From Desulfobulbus sp. (GTDB lineage: Bacteria > Desulfobacterota > Desulfobulbia > Desulfobulbales > Desulfobulbaceae): a stretch of DNA of 9,341 nucleotides. The stretch lies in NCBI GenBank assembly GCA_017998195.1, contig JAGODN010000070.1, positions 1 to 9,341 on the forward strand, written 5' to 3'. The position numbers and the translations under genes were made by a program. Position 1 is the stretch's first letter. The number at the start of each line of letters is the position of its first letter. Shown here one piece after another: positions 1 through 6,695 of the stretch. The notes below the pieces were generated by a model, which did not search any database, had not been told where the DNA came from, and saw nothing but the letters and a program-made list of their open reading frames with translations.

Positions 1-93
1 AAAAGCCACGAGAACGACGTCTCTTGCTTCATAACAGGCTGTTTTTGCGAAGCGTAACTTTGCGGATTTTAACTTTTTACGATGCCATCAATA

Positions 94-122
94 TTGACTT
101 TGCCAGGGGGGGCGGGTAAACA
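94..122 (+). promoter_or_regulatory. Possible sigma70-type promoter of the LEA-type lipoprotein gene
   Basis: A TTGACT hexamer (94-99) is followed after 17 bases by TAAACA (117-122). The first matches the -35 consensus at 5 of 6 positions, the second the -10 consensus at only 3 of 6. It lies in the AT-richer stretch just upstream of the gene and would give a leader of roughly 25-30 bases. The weak -10 makes this tentative. Confidence 0.3.
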
Positions 123-155
123 GGAGCCAACGTCACCACGCACCGAGGAACGGTC

Positions 156-689
156 ATGCAACTCCCCAGAACGCAATCAAAAATTGTTCTTTTCCTGCTG
201 CTCTGCGGCGCGCTGACGCTGCTCGGCGGCTGTGCGGCCATGCATGCCCTCAGGGAGAATCCCCGGGTGAGCGTGGCCGATGTGCGCGTGCGCGACATCA
301 AGCCCATGGAGACCGTGTTCCTGCTCGAACTGCGCATCCAGAATCCCAACGACGTACCCATCGACCTGTACGGGATCAACTGCGAAATGGAGATCGACGG
401 CCGCCACTTCGCCAGTGGCATCGCCGACGCCAATCAGACCGTGCCCGCCTTCGGCACCACCACCGTGCCGGTCAGCATCTACGCCTCGGTGCTCGACATG
501 GTATCGTCGGTGGTGGACCTGATCCAGACCTCCGAGGCTGCCTCGTCCCGTGGCAAACCCGTGGCCTACCTGCTCAAAGGCACGGTCAACGTGGGCGTGC
601 ACAGTTTCAAGAAGGAAATCCCCTTCAGCAGTTCGGGCGAGCTGTCCCTCAAGGGCATCGGCCGGACCCTCAACCTGCCCCGCCGCTGA
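156..689 (+). CDS. LEA type 2 / WHy-domain family lipoprotein
   Basis: Encodes a 177-residue envelope lipoprotein. The N-terminus has a basic stretch (R5, K9), a hydrophobic core (about residues 10-24) and a lipobox ending at Cys26 (LGGC), so the mature protein should be lipid-anchored. Ala at +2 suggests sorting to the outer membrane in a Gram-negative cell. The rest fits the LEA14/WHy fold: alternating beta strands, the family-typical asparagine-rich turn (QNPND, 62-66), and the NxTVPAFGTTTVPVS-like strand pair (93-107). Bacterial members are small periplasm-facing proteins whose biochemical role is poorly known; plant relatives are linked to desiccation stress. The ATG is supported by GAGGAA at 145-150, five bases upstream. 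The gene stands alone and converges on the peptidase gene. The family call is firm; a specific function cannot be given. Confidence 0.85.
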   Translation: MQLPRTQSKIVLFLLLCGALTLLGGCAAMHALRENPRVSVADVRVRDIKPMETVFLLELRIQNPNDVPIDLYGINCEMEIDGRHFASGIADANQTVPAFGTTTVPVSIYASVLDMVSSVVDLIQTSEAASSRGKPVAYLLKGTVNVGVHSFKKEIPFSSSGELSLKGIGRTLNLPRR

Positions 690-710
690 GCGGCCGTTTT
701 CTCCCCCTTG

Positions 711-751
711 GAAAAAAATTCGGGCGGGGGATCGTCGCGATCCCCCGCCCG
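711..751 (-). terminator. Intrinsic terminator of the zinc peptidase gene
   Basis: A perfect 14-bp stem (721-734 with 738-751) closes a 3-base TCG loop. Read on the minus strand it is followed by AATTTTTTTC (720-711), a classic U-tract. It sits 22 bases past the stop codon of the minus-strand peptidase gene. On the plus strand no T-run follows, so it is primarily a minus-strand terminator, although the strong stem may also hinder read-through from the convergent lipoprotein gene. Confidence 0.9.
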
Positions 752-773
752 ATGAGCCGACGAACCGCCCGCC

Positions 774-1634
774 TCAGAGGCTGGCGGCGTTGAAGGTGTC
801 GCAGCTGTCGAATCGGCCGGTCTGGTAGCCGCGCTGGAACCAGTTGACCCGCTGGGCCGAGCTGCCGTGGGTGAAGGAATCGGGCGTCACGTAGCCCCGC
901 TGCTGCTTCTGCAGCCGGTCGTCGCCGATCTGGCTGGCCGCGTTGAGGGCCTCGTCGATGTCGCCGGGCTCCACCACCTGCCGGGCCCGGTGGGCGTGAT
1001 GGGCCCACAGGCCGGCAAAGCAGTCGGCCTGCAGCTCCATCTTCACCGACAGCCGGTTGTACTCGGTCTTGGACACCTGCCGCCGCATGGCCTCCATTTG
1101 CCGGCTCAGGCCCAGCAGGTTCTGCACGTGATGGCCGACCTCGTGGGCGATGACGTAGGCCTGGGCGAAGTCGCCGGGGGCGTTCATGTTGCGTTTCAGT
1201 TCCCGGTAGAACGACAGGTCGATGTAGACCTTGCCGTCGCCGGGGCAGTAGAAGGGGCCCATGGCCGCTTCCGCGAACCCGCAGGCCGACTGCACCGCAC
1301 CGCTGAACAGCACCAGGTTGGGTTCCCGGTAGCTCTGGCCGGCGGCGCGGAACTGCTCCTTCCACACGTCTTCGGTGTCGGCCAGCACCACCGAGACGAA
1401 ATCGGCCAGTTGCTTATCCTCCGCGGTCTGCTGCACCGGGCCGGAGGACGATCCCGGCTGCGACACCTGCACCGATTCGCCCATGTTGAGGATGATCGAG
1501 GGGTCGATGCCGAAATACATGCCGACCAGGGCCAGCAGCAGGATGCCGATGGAACCGCCCTTGACCCGGCCCGGAATGCGGGAGCCCCGCCGGTCTTCCA
1601 CGTTCGTCGATCTTCGTCCGTCCTGCCAGCGCAT
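774..1634 (-). CDS. ypfJ: YpfJ-family neutral zinc metallopeptidase
   Basis: Encodes a 286-residue membrane-anchored protein of the YpfJ / neutral zinc metallopeptidase family (E. coli YpfJ is about the same length). A basic N-terminal stretch (1-25) precedes one transmembrane segment (about 27-43), then a linker and a soluble domain. The gluzincin motif HEVGHH (164-169) supplies two zinc-ligand histidines (H164, H168) and the catalytic Glu165. ELQADC (200-205) should supply the third ligand Glu, as in related peptidases. Cysteines at 118, 130, 205 and 278 could form disulfides. The substrate is unknown for this family. The ATG at 1634 has GAGGA (1645-1641 on the minus strand) six bases upstream. 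The gene is monocistronic, divergent from the amrA-bio operon, and ends at a strong terminator. All expected catalytic residues are present, so it appears intact. Confidence 0.92.
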   Translation of the reverse strand: MRWQDGRRSTNVEDRRGSRIPGRVKGGSIGILLLALVGMYFGIDPSIILNMGESVQVSQPGSSSGPVQQTAEDKQLADFVSVVLADTEDVWKEQFRAAGQSYREPNLVLFSGAVQSACGFAEAAMGPFYCPGDGKVYIDLSFYRELKRNMNAPGDFAQAYVIAHEVGHHVQNLLGLSRQMEAMRRQVSKTEYNRLSVKMELQADCFAGLWAHHAHRARQVVEPGDIDEALNAASQIGDDRLQKQQRGYVTPDSFTHGSSAQRVNWFQRGYQTGRFDSCDTFNAASL

Positions 1635-1687
1635 GATCTGTCCTCATGATGAAGTTTATCTGTCTGTTGTTCTCCGGTATTTGCCGC

Positions 1688-1716
1688 ACTCTACCGTTGC
1701 CCCCACAAAAAAACAA
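1688..1716 (-). promoter_or_regulatory. Possible promoter of the zinc peptidase gene
   Basis: On the minus strand TTGTTT (1716-1711) is followed after 17 bases by TAGAGT (1693-1688). The -10 matches consensus at 4 of 6 positions and the -35 at 3 of 6. The -35 overlaps a run of seven T on this strand. It would give a leader of about 45 bases before the ATG at 1634. Spacing is ideal but the hexamers are only moderate. Confidence 0.35.
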
Positions 1717-1772
1717 TCGGCAAACGGCCGCTGGCGCCGGCCCGGAGCCCGGGGCGTAGCTGCACAATAGTC

Positions 1773-1800
1773 TTGACAGGGGCAGTCGTTGCATTAGACT
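1773..1800 (+). promoter_or_regulatory. Sigma70-type promoter of the amrA-bioBA operon
   Basis: A perfect TTGACA (1773-1778) is followed after 16 bases by TAGACT (1795-1800; 4 of 6 consensus positions). Transcription would start near 1807, about 30 bases before the amrA ATG. No BirA-type operator (TTGTAAACC-like inverted repeat) is visible over or near it, so biotin repression by BirA is not supported here. The divergent peptidase promoter lies about 60 bases to the left. Confidence 0.55.
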
Positions 1801-1838
1801 AACCGCTTCCCATCAACGGTGCGGCAAAGGAGACGGGC

Positions 1839-2399
1839 ATGCTGAGCGAGGAGCAGGGACAGGCGCTCGTGCGGCTGGCACGACAGGAAATTGAGGCCCG
1901 GTTGGGACTGCGGCCGGCGGCAGCGGCCGGCGAGGATCCGGTTCTCGGCGAGCGGCGGGGCGTGTTCGTCACCCTGCACAGGAACAGGGAACTGCGCGGC
2001 TGCATCGGCAGCCTGGCCGCGGTCGAGCCGCTGGCCGAGGGCGTCCGCCGCAACGCCATCAACGCGGCCTTCCACGACTACCGCTTCACGCCGCTGACCG
2101 CGGCGGAACTGCCGGAGTTGCACATCGAGGTTTCGGTACTCAGCGAACCGCAGCCGCTCATCACAGCCGATGCGGACGACCTGGTCCGCCGGCTCCGGCC
2201 GGGCGTGGACGGGGTCATCCTCCGGGGACCGAACGGCGAGCAGGCCACCTTCCTGCCCCAGGTCTGGCAGCAGCTGAAGCGGCCGGAACTCTTCCTGGAC
2301 CATCTCTGCCGCAAGGCCGGCCTGCCCGGCGACGCCTGGCGTTCGGGGCGGCTGCGGGTGTTCACCTACCAGGTGCAATCCTTCGAGGAACCCCGCTGA
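1839..2399 (+). CDS. amrA: AMMECR1-domain protein (AmmeMemoRadiSam system protein A)
   Basis: Encodes a 186-residue AMMECR1-fold protein, the usual length for bacterial and archaeal single-domain members. Family hallmarks are visible: LRGCIGS (52-58, with Cys55), an HxEVSVLS strand (95-102), PGVDGVIL (121-128), ATFLPQVW (136-143) and a C-terminal FLxxLCxKAGL segment (152-162). In many bacteria AMMECR1 proteins are encoded with a Memo-domain protein and a radical-SAM protein; the shared biochemical role is unsettled. Here neither of those usual partners is next door. Instead the gene leads an operon with a cysteine-rich protein, bioB and bioA. The ATG is supported by AAAGGAGA (1826-1833) five bases upstream, the best ribosome binding site in the window. 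The family is certain; the function, and whether it acts on the radical-SAM enzyme BioB, is unknown. Confidence 0.9.
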   Translation: MLSEEQGQALVRLARQEIEARLGLRPAAAAGEDPVLGERRGVFVTLHRNRELRGCIGSLAAVEPLAEGVRRNAINAAFHDYRFTPLTAAELPELHIEVSVLSEPQPLITADADDLVRRLRPGVDGVILRGPNGEQATFLPQVWQQLKRPELFLDHLCRKAGLPGDAWRSGRLRVFTYQVQSFEEPR

Positions 2400-2415
2400 G
2401 GGCGGGGCAGCGAGC

Positions 2416-3045
2416 ATGAAAGAACTGACCCTGCCGCCGGAACTCTCCTGCGAGATCCGCGAGATCTACGACTCCATGGTCACCGCCTACGACGAGGTCG
2501 CCCGCGCCGTCACCCTGACCTGCGACGGCTGCCCGGACAACTGCTGCGACTCCTATTTCCTCCACTACACCTACAGCGAGTGGGCCTATCTCTGGATGGG
2601 TCTGCGCGCCCTGGGGGACGAGCAGCTCGACCGCATCCTCGGCCGCGCCCGGGACTGCGTGGCGCAGAGCCGGATGCAGATCAGCCGCGGCGAGCGGCCG
2701 ACGATCATGTGCCCCCTCAACGAGGCGGGGCGCTGCACCCTCTATGTCCACCGGCTGATGATCTGCCGCACCCACGGCGTGCCGGCCACCCTGACCCGGC
2801 CCGATCATCAGCTGCTCCGCTTTCCCGGCTGCTTCCGCTGCCAGGAGATCGTCCGCCAGCGGTTCGCCGTGGAAACCGACGCCCCGGCCATGGACCGCAC
2901 CATCCTCTACCGGCGGCTGGCCCAGCTGGAGGCGCGGCTCCTGGGCAACCGGCGCGACCTCTACCCGAAAATCAAAATGACCATCGCCGAGATGATCGTC
3001 AACGGCCCGCCCAAGCGGAGCCGGGCGACCCTCGAGCAGGACTGA
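2416..3045 (+). CDS. CxxCxxCC-type (YkgJ-like) cysteine-rich metal-binding protein
   Basis: Encodes a 209-residue soluble protein of the zinc/iron-chelating CxxCxxCC (YkgJ-like) group. Cys36, 39, 43 and 44 form a C-x2-C-x3-CC cluster. A second set follows at Cys99, Cys107 and Cys117 in the family pattern CPL-x5-RCTLY-x6-CRTHG, and a third pair CxxC at 139/142. These nine cysteines could bind iron, zinc or an Fe-S cluster; which metal is not known from sequence. No signal peptide or membrane segment is seen, so it is probably cytoplasmic. The C-terminus (about 155-209) is charged and helical. The gene begins 16 bases after amrA and ends 9 bases before bioB, so co-transcription is very likely. 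The ribosome binding site is weak (GCGAG-like at 2410-2414), suggesting translational coupling. A role in Fe-S supply to BioB is conceivable but is inference only. Confidence 0.82.
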   Translation: MKELTLPPELSCEIREIYDSMVTAYDEVARAVTLTCDGCPDNCCDSYFLHYTYSEWAYLWMGLRALGDEQLDRILGRARDCVAQSRMQISRGERPTIMCPLNEAGRCTLYVHRLMICRTHGVPATLTRPDHQLLRFPGCFRCQEIVRQRFAVETDAPAMDRTILYRRLAQLEARLLGNRRDLYPKIKMTIAEMIVNGPPKRSRATLEQD

Positions 3046-3054
3046 GAACATCCC

Positions 3055-4023
3055 ATGGACACCCTTGTTGCACAGACCAGGCAGGCCGTCATCGACGGCC
3101 ATCGCATCGACCGGGAGACCGCGCTGCGCCTCCTCGACACGGACCACCGCGAACTCTGGCGGGCCGCCGACGACATCCGCCGCCACTTCCTGGGCGACCG
3201 CTTCGACCTCTGCTCGATCATCAACGCGCGCAGCGGCAACTGCACCGAGAACTGCCGGTTCTGCGCCCAGTCGGCCCGCCACCACACCGGCATCGACACC
3301 TACACGGTCATCCCCGAGGACGAGGCCCTCACCCAGGCCGCGGACAACGACCAGCACGGCGTCGGCCGCCTTTCCCTGGTGACCAGCGGCCGCAGCCTGG
3401 CCCCGGACACCCTGGATGCCCTGGTCGGCCTCTACGGAAAAATGGCGGCATCCACCTCGCTGTTGTTCTGCGCCTCGGCCGGCATGCTCACTCCGGAAAT
3501 CGCCGCCACCCTGAAGGAGGCCGGGGTGGGCCGCTACCACTGCAACCTGGAGGCGAGCCGCGGCTATTTCCCGCAGGTCTGCACCACCCACACCTGGGCG
3601 GAGAAGGTCGAGACCCTGCAACTGGCGCGGTCGGCCGGCATGACGCTCTGCTCCGGCGGCATCATCGGCATGGGCGAGCAGATGACCGACCGGATCGACA
3701 TGGCCCTCGAACTGCGCGACCTCGAAGTCACCTCGATCCCGATCAACATCCTCACCCCCATCCCCGGTACGCCCCTGGCCGAGTTGGCACCGCTGTCCGT
3801 GGACGAGGTGCTGACCACGGTGGCCCTGTTCCGCTTCATCAACCCGGAGGCGGTCATCCGCATGGCCGGCGGCCGCCAGCAACTCGGCGACGACCAGTAC
3901 CAATGCTTTGCCGCCGGCGCCAACGGGGCCATCGTCGGCAACTACCTGACCACCACGGGCGCGGGCATCAAAGAGGACCTGGAACGGCTCGCGGCCATGG
4001 GTTTCACCTTCGAACGGGGCTGA
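3055..4023 (+). CDS. bioB: Biotin synthase, anaerobe-type residue pattern
   Basis: Encodes 322 residues. BioB is a cytoplasmic radical-SAM enzyme that inserts sulfur into dethiobiotin to make biotin, the last step of the pathway. The radical-SAM motif C63-x3-C67-x2-C70 (NCTENCRFC) binds the [4Fe-4S] cluster. CSGGIIGMGE (199-208), IPINILTPIPGTPL (228-241) and IRMAGGR (268-274) are BioB signatures. Compared with E. coli BioB from memory, auxiliary-cluster ligands Cys128, Cys188 and Arg260 align with C139, C199 and R269, but Cys97 aligns with Ser107 (RLSLVTSGR, 105-113). Extra cysteines occur at 53, 163 and 176. This SLVTSGR/YHCNLE/CTTHT pattern is shared with clostridial-type enzymes, suggesting a different auxiliary cluster. 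The gene starts nine bases after the preceding stop codon, with only a weak purine-rich site (TGAGAA, 3043-3048). It is full length. Confidence 0.95.
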   Translation: MDTLVAQTRQAVIDGHRIDRETALRLLDTDHRELWRAADDIRRHFLGDRFDLCSIINARSGNCTENCRFCAQSARHHTGIDTYTVIPEDEALTQAADNDQHGVGRLSLVTSGRSLAPDTLDALVGLYGKMAASTSLLFCASAGMLTPEIAATLKEAGVGRYHCNLEASRGYFPQVCTTHTWAEKVETLQLARSAGMTLCSGGIIGMGEQMTDRIDMALELRDLEVTSIPINILTPIPGTPLAELAPLSVDEVLTTVALFRFINPEAVIRMAGGRQQLGDDQYQCFAAGANGAIVGNYLTTTGAGIKEDLERLAAMGFTFERG

Positions 4024-4026
4024 TTC

Positions 4027-5307
4027 GTGGACACCGGCGACCTGCTGCGCTTCGACCGCGATCACCTCTGGCACCCCTACACCTCGATGATCGGGCCGCT
4101 GCCGGTCTACCCGGCCGTGTCCGCCCAGGGGGTGCGCATCCGCCTGGCCGACGGCCGGGAACTGATCGACGGCATGAGTTCCTGGTGGTGCGCGATCCAC
4201 GGCTACAGCCACCCGGTGCTCGTCCAGGCCCTGCGCGACCAGGCCGGCCGCATGGCCCACCTCATGTTCGGCGGCCTCACCCACGAGCCGGCGGTGACCC
4301 TGGGCCGGCTGCTGGTGGAGCTGACGCCCGAGCCGCTGGACCGGGTGTTCCTGTGTGATTCCGGCTCGGTGAGCGTCGAGGTGGCGCTCAAGATGGCGCT
4401 CCAATACCAGCAGGCCGCGGGCCGGCCGGAGCGGCACCGGCTGCTCACCGTGCGCGGCGGCTACCACGGCGACACCTTCCACGCCATGTCGGTCTGCGAC
4501 CCGGTCACCGGCATGCACTCGCTGTTCGCCCGCTCCCTGCCCCAGCAGCTGTTCGCGCCCCGGCCCGGCTGCCGCTTCGACGGCGAGTGGGACGAGCGCG
4601 ACCTGGAGGCCATGGAACGGCTGCTCGTCGCCCACCACCGCGAGGTGGCGGCGGTGATCATCGAGCCGATCGTCCAGGGCGCGGGCGGCATGTGGTTCTA
4701 CCATCCCGCCTACCTGCAGGGGCTGCGGCGGCTGTGCGACCGCTACCAGACCCTGCTCATCTTCGACGAGATCGCCACCGGCTTCGGCCGCACCGGCCGG
4801 ATGTTCGCCGCCGAACACGCCGGCGTGGCCCCGGACATCCTCTGCGTGGGCAAGGCGATCACCGGCGGCACCATGACCCTGGCCGCGACCCTGACCACCC
4901 CCGGGGTGGCCGAGACCATCTCCCGGGGCGAACCGGGGGTGTTCATGCACGGCCCGACCTTCATGGGCAACCCGCTCGCCTGCGCCGTGGCCTGCGCCTC
5001 GCTCAACCTGCTGCTGGACGGTCGCTGGCGGCAGCGGGTGGCGGCCATCGCCCGCCAGTTGGAAACCGAGCTGGCCCCGGCCCGCGACCTGGCGGGCGTG
5101 GCCGATGTGCGCGTGCTCGGCGCCATCGGCGTGATCGAGACCCGCAAGCCGGTGGACATGGCCGCCCTGCAGCGGTTCTTCGTCGACCAGGGGGTGTGGA
5201 TCCGCCCCTTCGGCCGCCTGCTCTACCTCATGCCGCCCTACATCATCGAACCGGACGACCTCTCCCGGCTGACCGCGGCCCTGGTCCGGGCCGCCGACCT
5301 GGACTGA
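4027..5307 (+). CDS. bioA: Adenosylmethionine--8-amino-7-oxononanoate aminotransferase (DAPA synthase)
   Basis: Encodes 426 residues, close to E. coli BioA (429). It is a cytoplasmic PLP enzyme that transfers an amino group to KAPA to form DAPA, usually from S-adenosylmethionine, two steps before biotin. The E. coli-like N-terminus WHPYTSM (15-21) contains substrate-site Tyr18, and SSWWCAIHGY (51-60) the paired tryptophans. DSGSVSVEVA (111-120) and YHGDT (146-150) fit the PLP phosphate and ring sites, FDEIATGFGRTG (246-257) gives Asp247, and Lys276 in GKAITGG is the Schiff-base lysine. HGPTFMGNPLAC (308-319) and WIRPFG (391-396) are also conserved. The SAM-using subtype is inferred from this close match. 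The start is GTG, three bases after the bioB stop, chosen because the downstream residues align with the E. coli N-terminus and no ATG lies nearby. No clear Shine-Dalgarno site is present, so coupling to bioB is likely. Confidence 0.96.
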   Translation: MDTGDLLRFDRDHLWHPYTSMIGPLPVYPAVSAQGVRIRLADGRELIDGMSSWWCAIHGYSHPVLVQALRDQAGRMAHLMFGGLTHEPAVTLGRLLVELTPEPLDRVFLCDSGSVSVEVALKMALQYQQAAGRPERHRLLTVRGGYHGDTFHAMSVCDPVTGMHSLFARSLPQQLFAPRPGCRFDGEWDERDLEAMERLLVAHHREVAAVIIEPIVQGAGGMWFYHPAYLQGLRRLCDRYQTLLIFDEIATGFGRTGRMFAAEHAGVAPDILCVGKAITGGTMTLAATLTTPGVAETISRGEPGVFMHGPTFMGNPLACAVACASLNLLLDGRWRQRVAAIARQLETELAPARDLAGVADVRVLGAIGVIETRKPVDMAALQRFFVDQGVWIRPFGRLLYLMPPYIIEPDDLSRLTAALVRAADLD

Positions 5308-5337
5308 CCGCCCCCTCCGGCGGTCCACCGACCGCCG
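5307..5337 (+). other. Alternative GC-rich hairpins after bioA
   Basis: The gap between bioA and the AI-2E-family gene contains two overlapping hairpins that share one arm. ACCGCC (5307-5312) pairs with GGCGGT (5319-5324), while CGGCGGTC (5318-5325) pairs with GACCGCCG (5330-5337). No T-run follows either, so neither is a standard terminator. They could attenuate transcription, mark an mRNA processing point, or be a by-product of high GC content. Confidence 0.3.
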
Positions 5338-5386
5338 CCGCGGCCCCTGCCACCGCATTCCCTTCACGCCCCTCGCGAGGTCCTGC

Positions 5387-6571
5387 ATGAGACGGGAACT
5401 GATCAACAAATCTGTGCTGCTGGCCCTGGTCCTGCTCATCTCCGCCCTGTTTCTCGGCATGATCCGGCAGTTTCTCATGCCCATGTTCATGGCCGGCCTG
5501 TTCTCGGCCATGCTCAGCCCGGCCCACCGCTGGCTGACGGCCCGACTCGACGGCCGCAACACCATCGCCTCCATGCTCATCGTCGCCGCGGTGGTGGTGC
5601 TCCTGCTCGGCCCGCTCAGCATCCTCATCGGCGTGGTGGTGGGCCAGGCGATCAGCGTCAGCCAGTCGGTCACCCCCTGGGTCCAAGCCTTCATCAACGA
5701 GCCCTCGGCGATCGCCGTCTACCTGGAAAAGATACCCTATTACCAGGAGATCCTGCCTTACAAGAACGTCATCGTGGAGAAGGCCGGGGCCGTGGTCGGC
5801 AACATTTCGACCTTTCTCATCAACAGCCTCTCTTCGTTCACCAAGGTGACGGTGAACGCACTGTTCAGCACCGTCGTCATGCTCTACGTGATGTTTTACT
5901 TCCTCACCATGGGCGAGGTGCTGCTGCACAAGATCCTCTACTTCCTGCCGCTCCACGACCGGGACGAACGCCGCCTGCTGCAGCGCTTCACCTCGGTGAC
6001 CGCCGCCACCATGAAAGGGACGCTGGTCATCGGCGCCCTCCAGGGGCTGATCTGCGGCCTGGCCTTCGCCTTTGCCGGGATCGAGGGGCCGGTGTTCTGG
6101 GGCTGTGTGATGGCGGTGATGTCCATCATCCCGGCCTTCGGCACGGCCATCGTCTGGGTGCCGGCCCTGATCATCCTCGTGCTCAAGGGCGAGTTCGCCG
6201 GCGCGGTCATCCTGGCGGTGCTCTGCGGCGGGCTGGCCGGCAACCTGGACAACGTCCTGCGGCCGCGCTTGGTCGGCAAGGACACGGAGATGCACGACCT
6301 GTTCGTGCTCTTCGGCACCCTGGGCGGCATCAGCATGTTCGGCCTGCTCGGCATCATCATCGGGCCGATCATCGCCGCCCTGTTCATCACCATCTGGGAG
6401 ATCTACGGCAAGGCCTTCGAGGCCTACCTGCCGGACGTGGGGCCGCTGTTCGCCGGCAACGGTGCGGTGCGGCCGCCGGCTGAACCGCCCCTCGCCGCCC
6501 CGGAGGCCGGGGCGACCAAACCGCCGGCCGCGGCCAACGGCACGGACCAACCGCCGCCGGACCCGTCCTGA
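5387..6571 (+). CDS. AI-2E family (YdiK/PerM-type) membrane transporter
   Basis: Encodes a 394-residue inner-membrane protein of the AI-2E transporter family, whose members have been linked to autoinducer-2 export or Na+/H+ exchange; the true substrate varies and cannot be read here. Two N-terminal membrane segments (about 9-30 and 60-88) precede a soluble amphipathic stretch (about 90-150), then further membrane segments (about 155-175 and from 212 to 340). The family motifs IPAFGTAIVWVPA (248-260) and DNVLRPRLVG (288-297) are intact. Residues 356-394 form a Pro/Ala-rich, probably disordered tail (PPAEPP, KPPAAA, PPPDPS) beyond the conserved domain. The ATG has GAGG (5377-5380) six bases upstream. 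It follows bioA by 79 bases in the same direction and may be read by read-through, but a function in biotin metabolism is not implied. It converges on the HD-GYP gene. Confidence 0.88.
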   Translation: MRRELINKSVLLALVLLISALFLGMIRQFLMPMFMAGLFSAMLSPAHRWLTARLDGRNTIASMLIVAAVVVLLLGPLSILIGVVVGQAISVSQSVTPWVQAFINEPSAIAVYLEKIPYYQEILPYKNVIVEKAGAVVGNISTFLINSLSSFTKVTVNALFSTVVMLYVMFYFLTMGEVLLHKILYFLPLHDRDERRLLQRFTSVTAATMKGTLVIGALQGLICGLAFAFAGIEGPVFWGCVMAVMSIIPAFGTAIVWVPALIILVLKGEFAGAVILAVLCGGLAGNLDNVLRPRLVGKDTEMHDLFVLFGTLGGISMFGLLGIIIGPIIAALFITIWEIYGKAFEAYLPDVGPLFAGNGAVRPPAEPPLAAPEAGATKPPAAANGTDQPPPDPS

Positions 6572-6586
6572 ACGGCCTGGGGGGCT

Positions 6587-6624
6587 CGCCGCGCGCACCG
6601 GAAGGACGCGCGTCCTGCGCGGCG
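6587..6624. terminator. Strong hairpin between convergent genes, no U-tract
   Basis: An outer 8-bp stem CGCCGCGC/GCGCGGCG (6587-6594 with 6617-6624) encloses a perfect palindrome AGGACGCGCGTCCT (6603-6616), which forms a 5-bp inner stem with a GCGC loop. Eight bases (6595-6602) bulge on the 5' side. It lies 16 bases after the stop of the AI-2E-family gene and 72 bases past the stop of the convergent HD-GYP gene. There is no T-run on either side, so it is at best a non-canonical or RNA 3'-end stabilising terminator. Confidence 0.4.
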
Positions 6625-6695
6625 GATGTACGGGAAGGTTGCGGGGTGAGGGATGCGCAACGGGCGGGGATTCCGTTGCGGTTGCCGGCGCGGTC

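Noticed and set aside
1773..1838. BirA operator at the bio operon promoter
   Set aside because: No TTGTAAACC/GGTTTACAA-like inverted repeat is present; only a 4-base ACCG/CGGT pair is seen.
2580..4358. Long plus-strand frame overlapping the CxxCxxCC gene, bioB and bioA
   Set aside because: Pro/Arg/Gly/His-rich out-of-frame translation of genes with clear motifs.
2362..5697. Very long minus-strand open frame opposite the amrA-bioA operon and the start of the AI-2E-family gene
   Set aside because: It is the antisense shadow of four well-identified genes in GC-rich DNA. The translation is Gly/Ala/Arg/Val/His-rich with no domain pattern.
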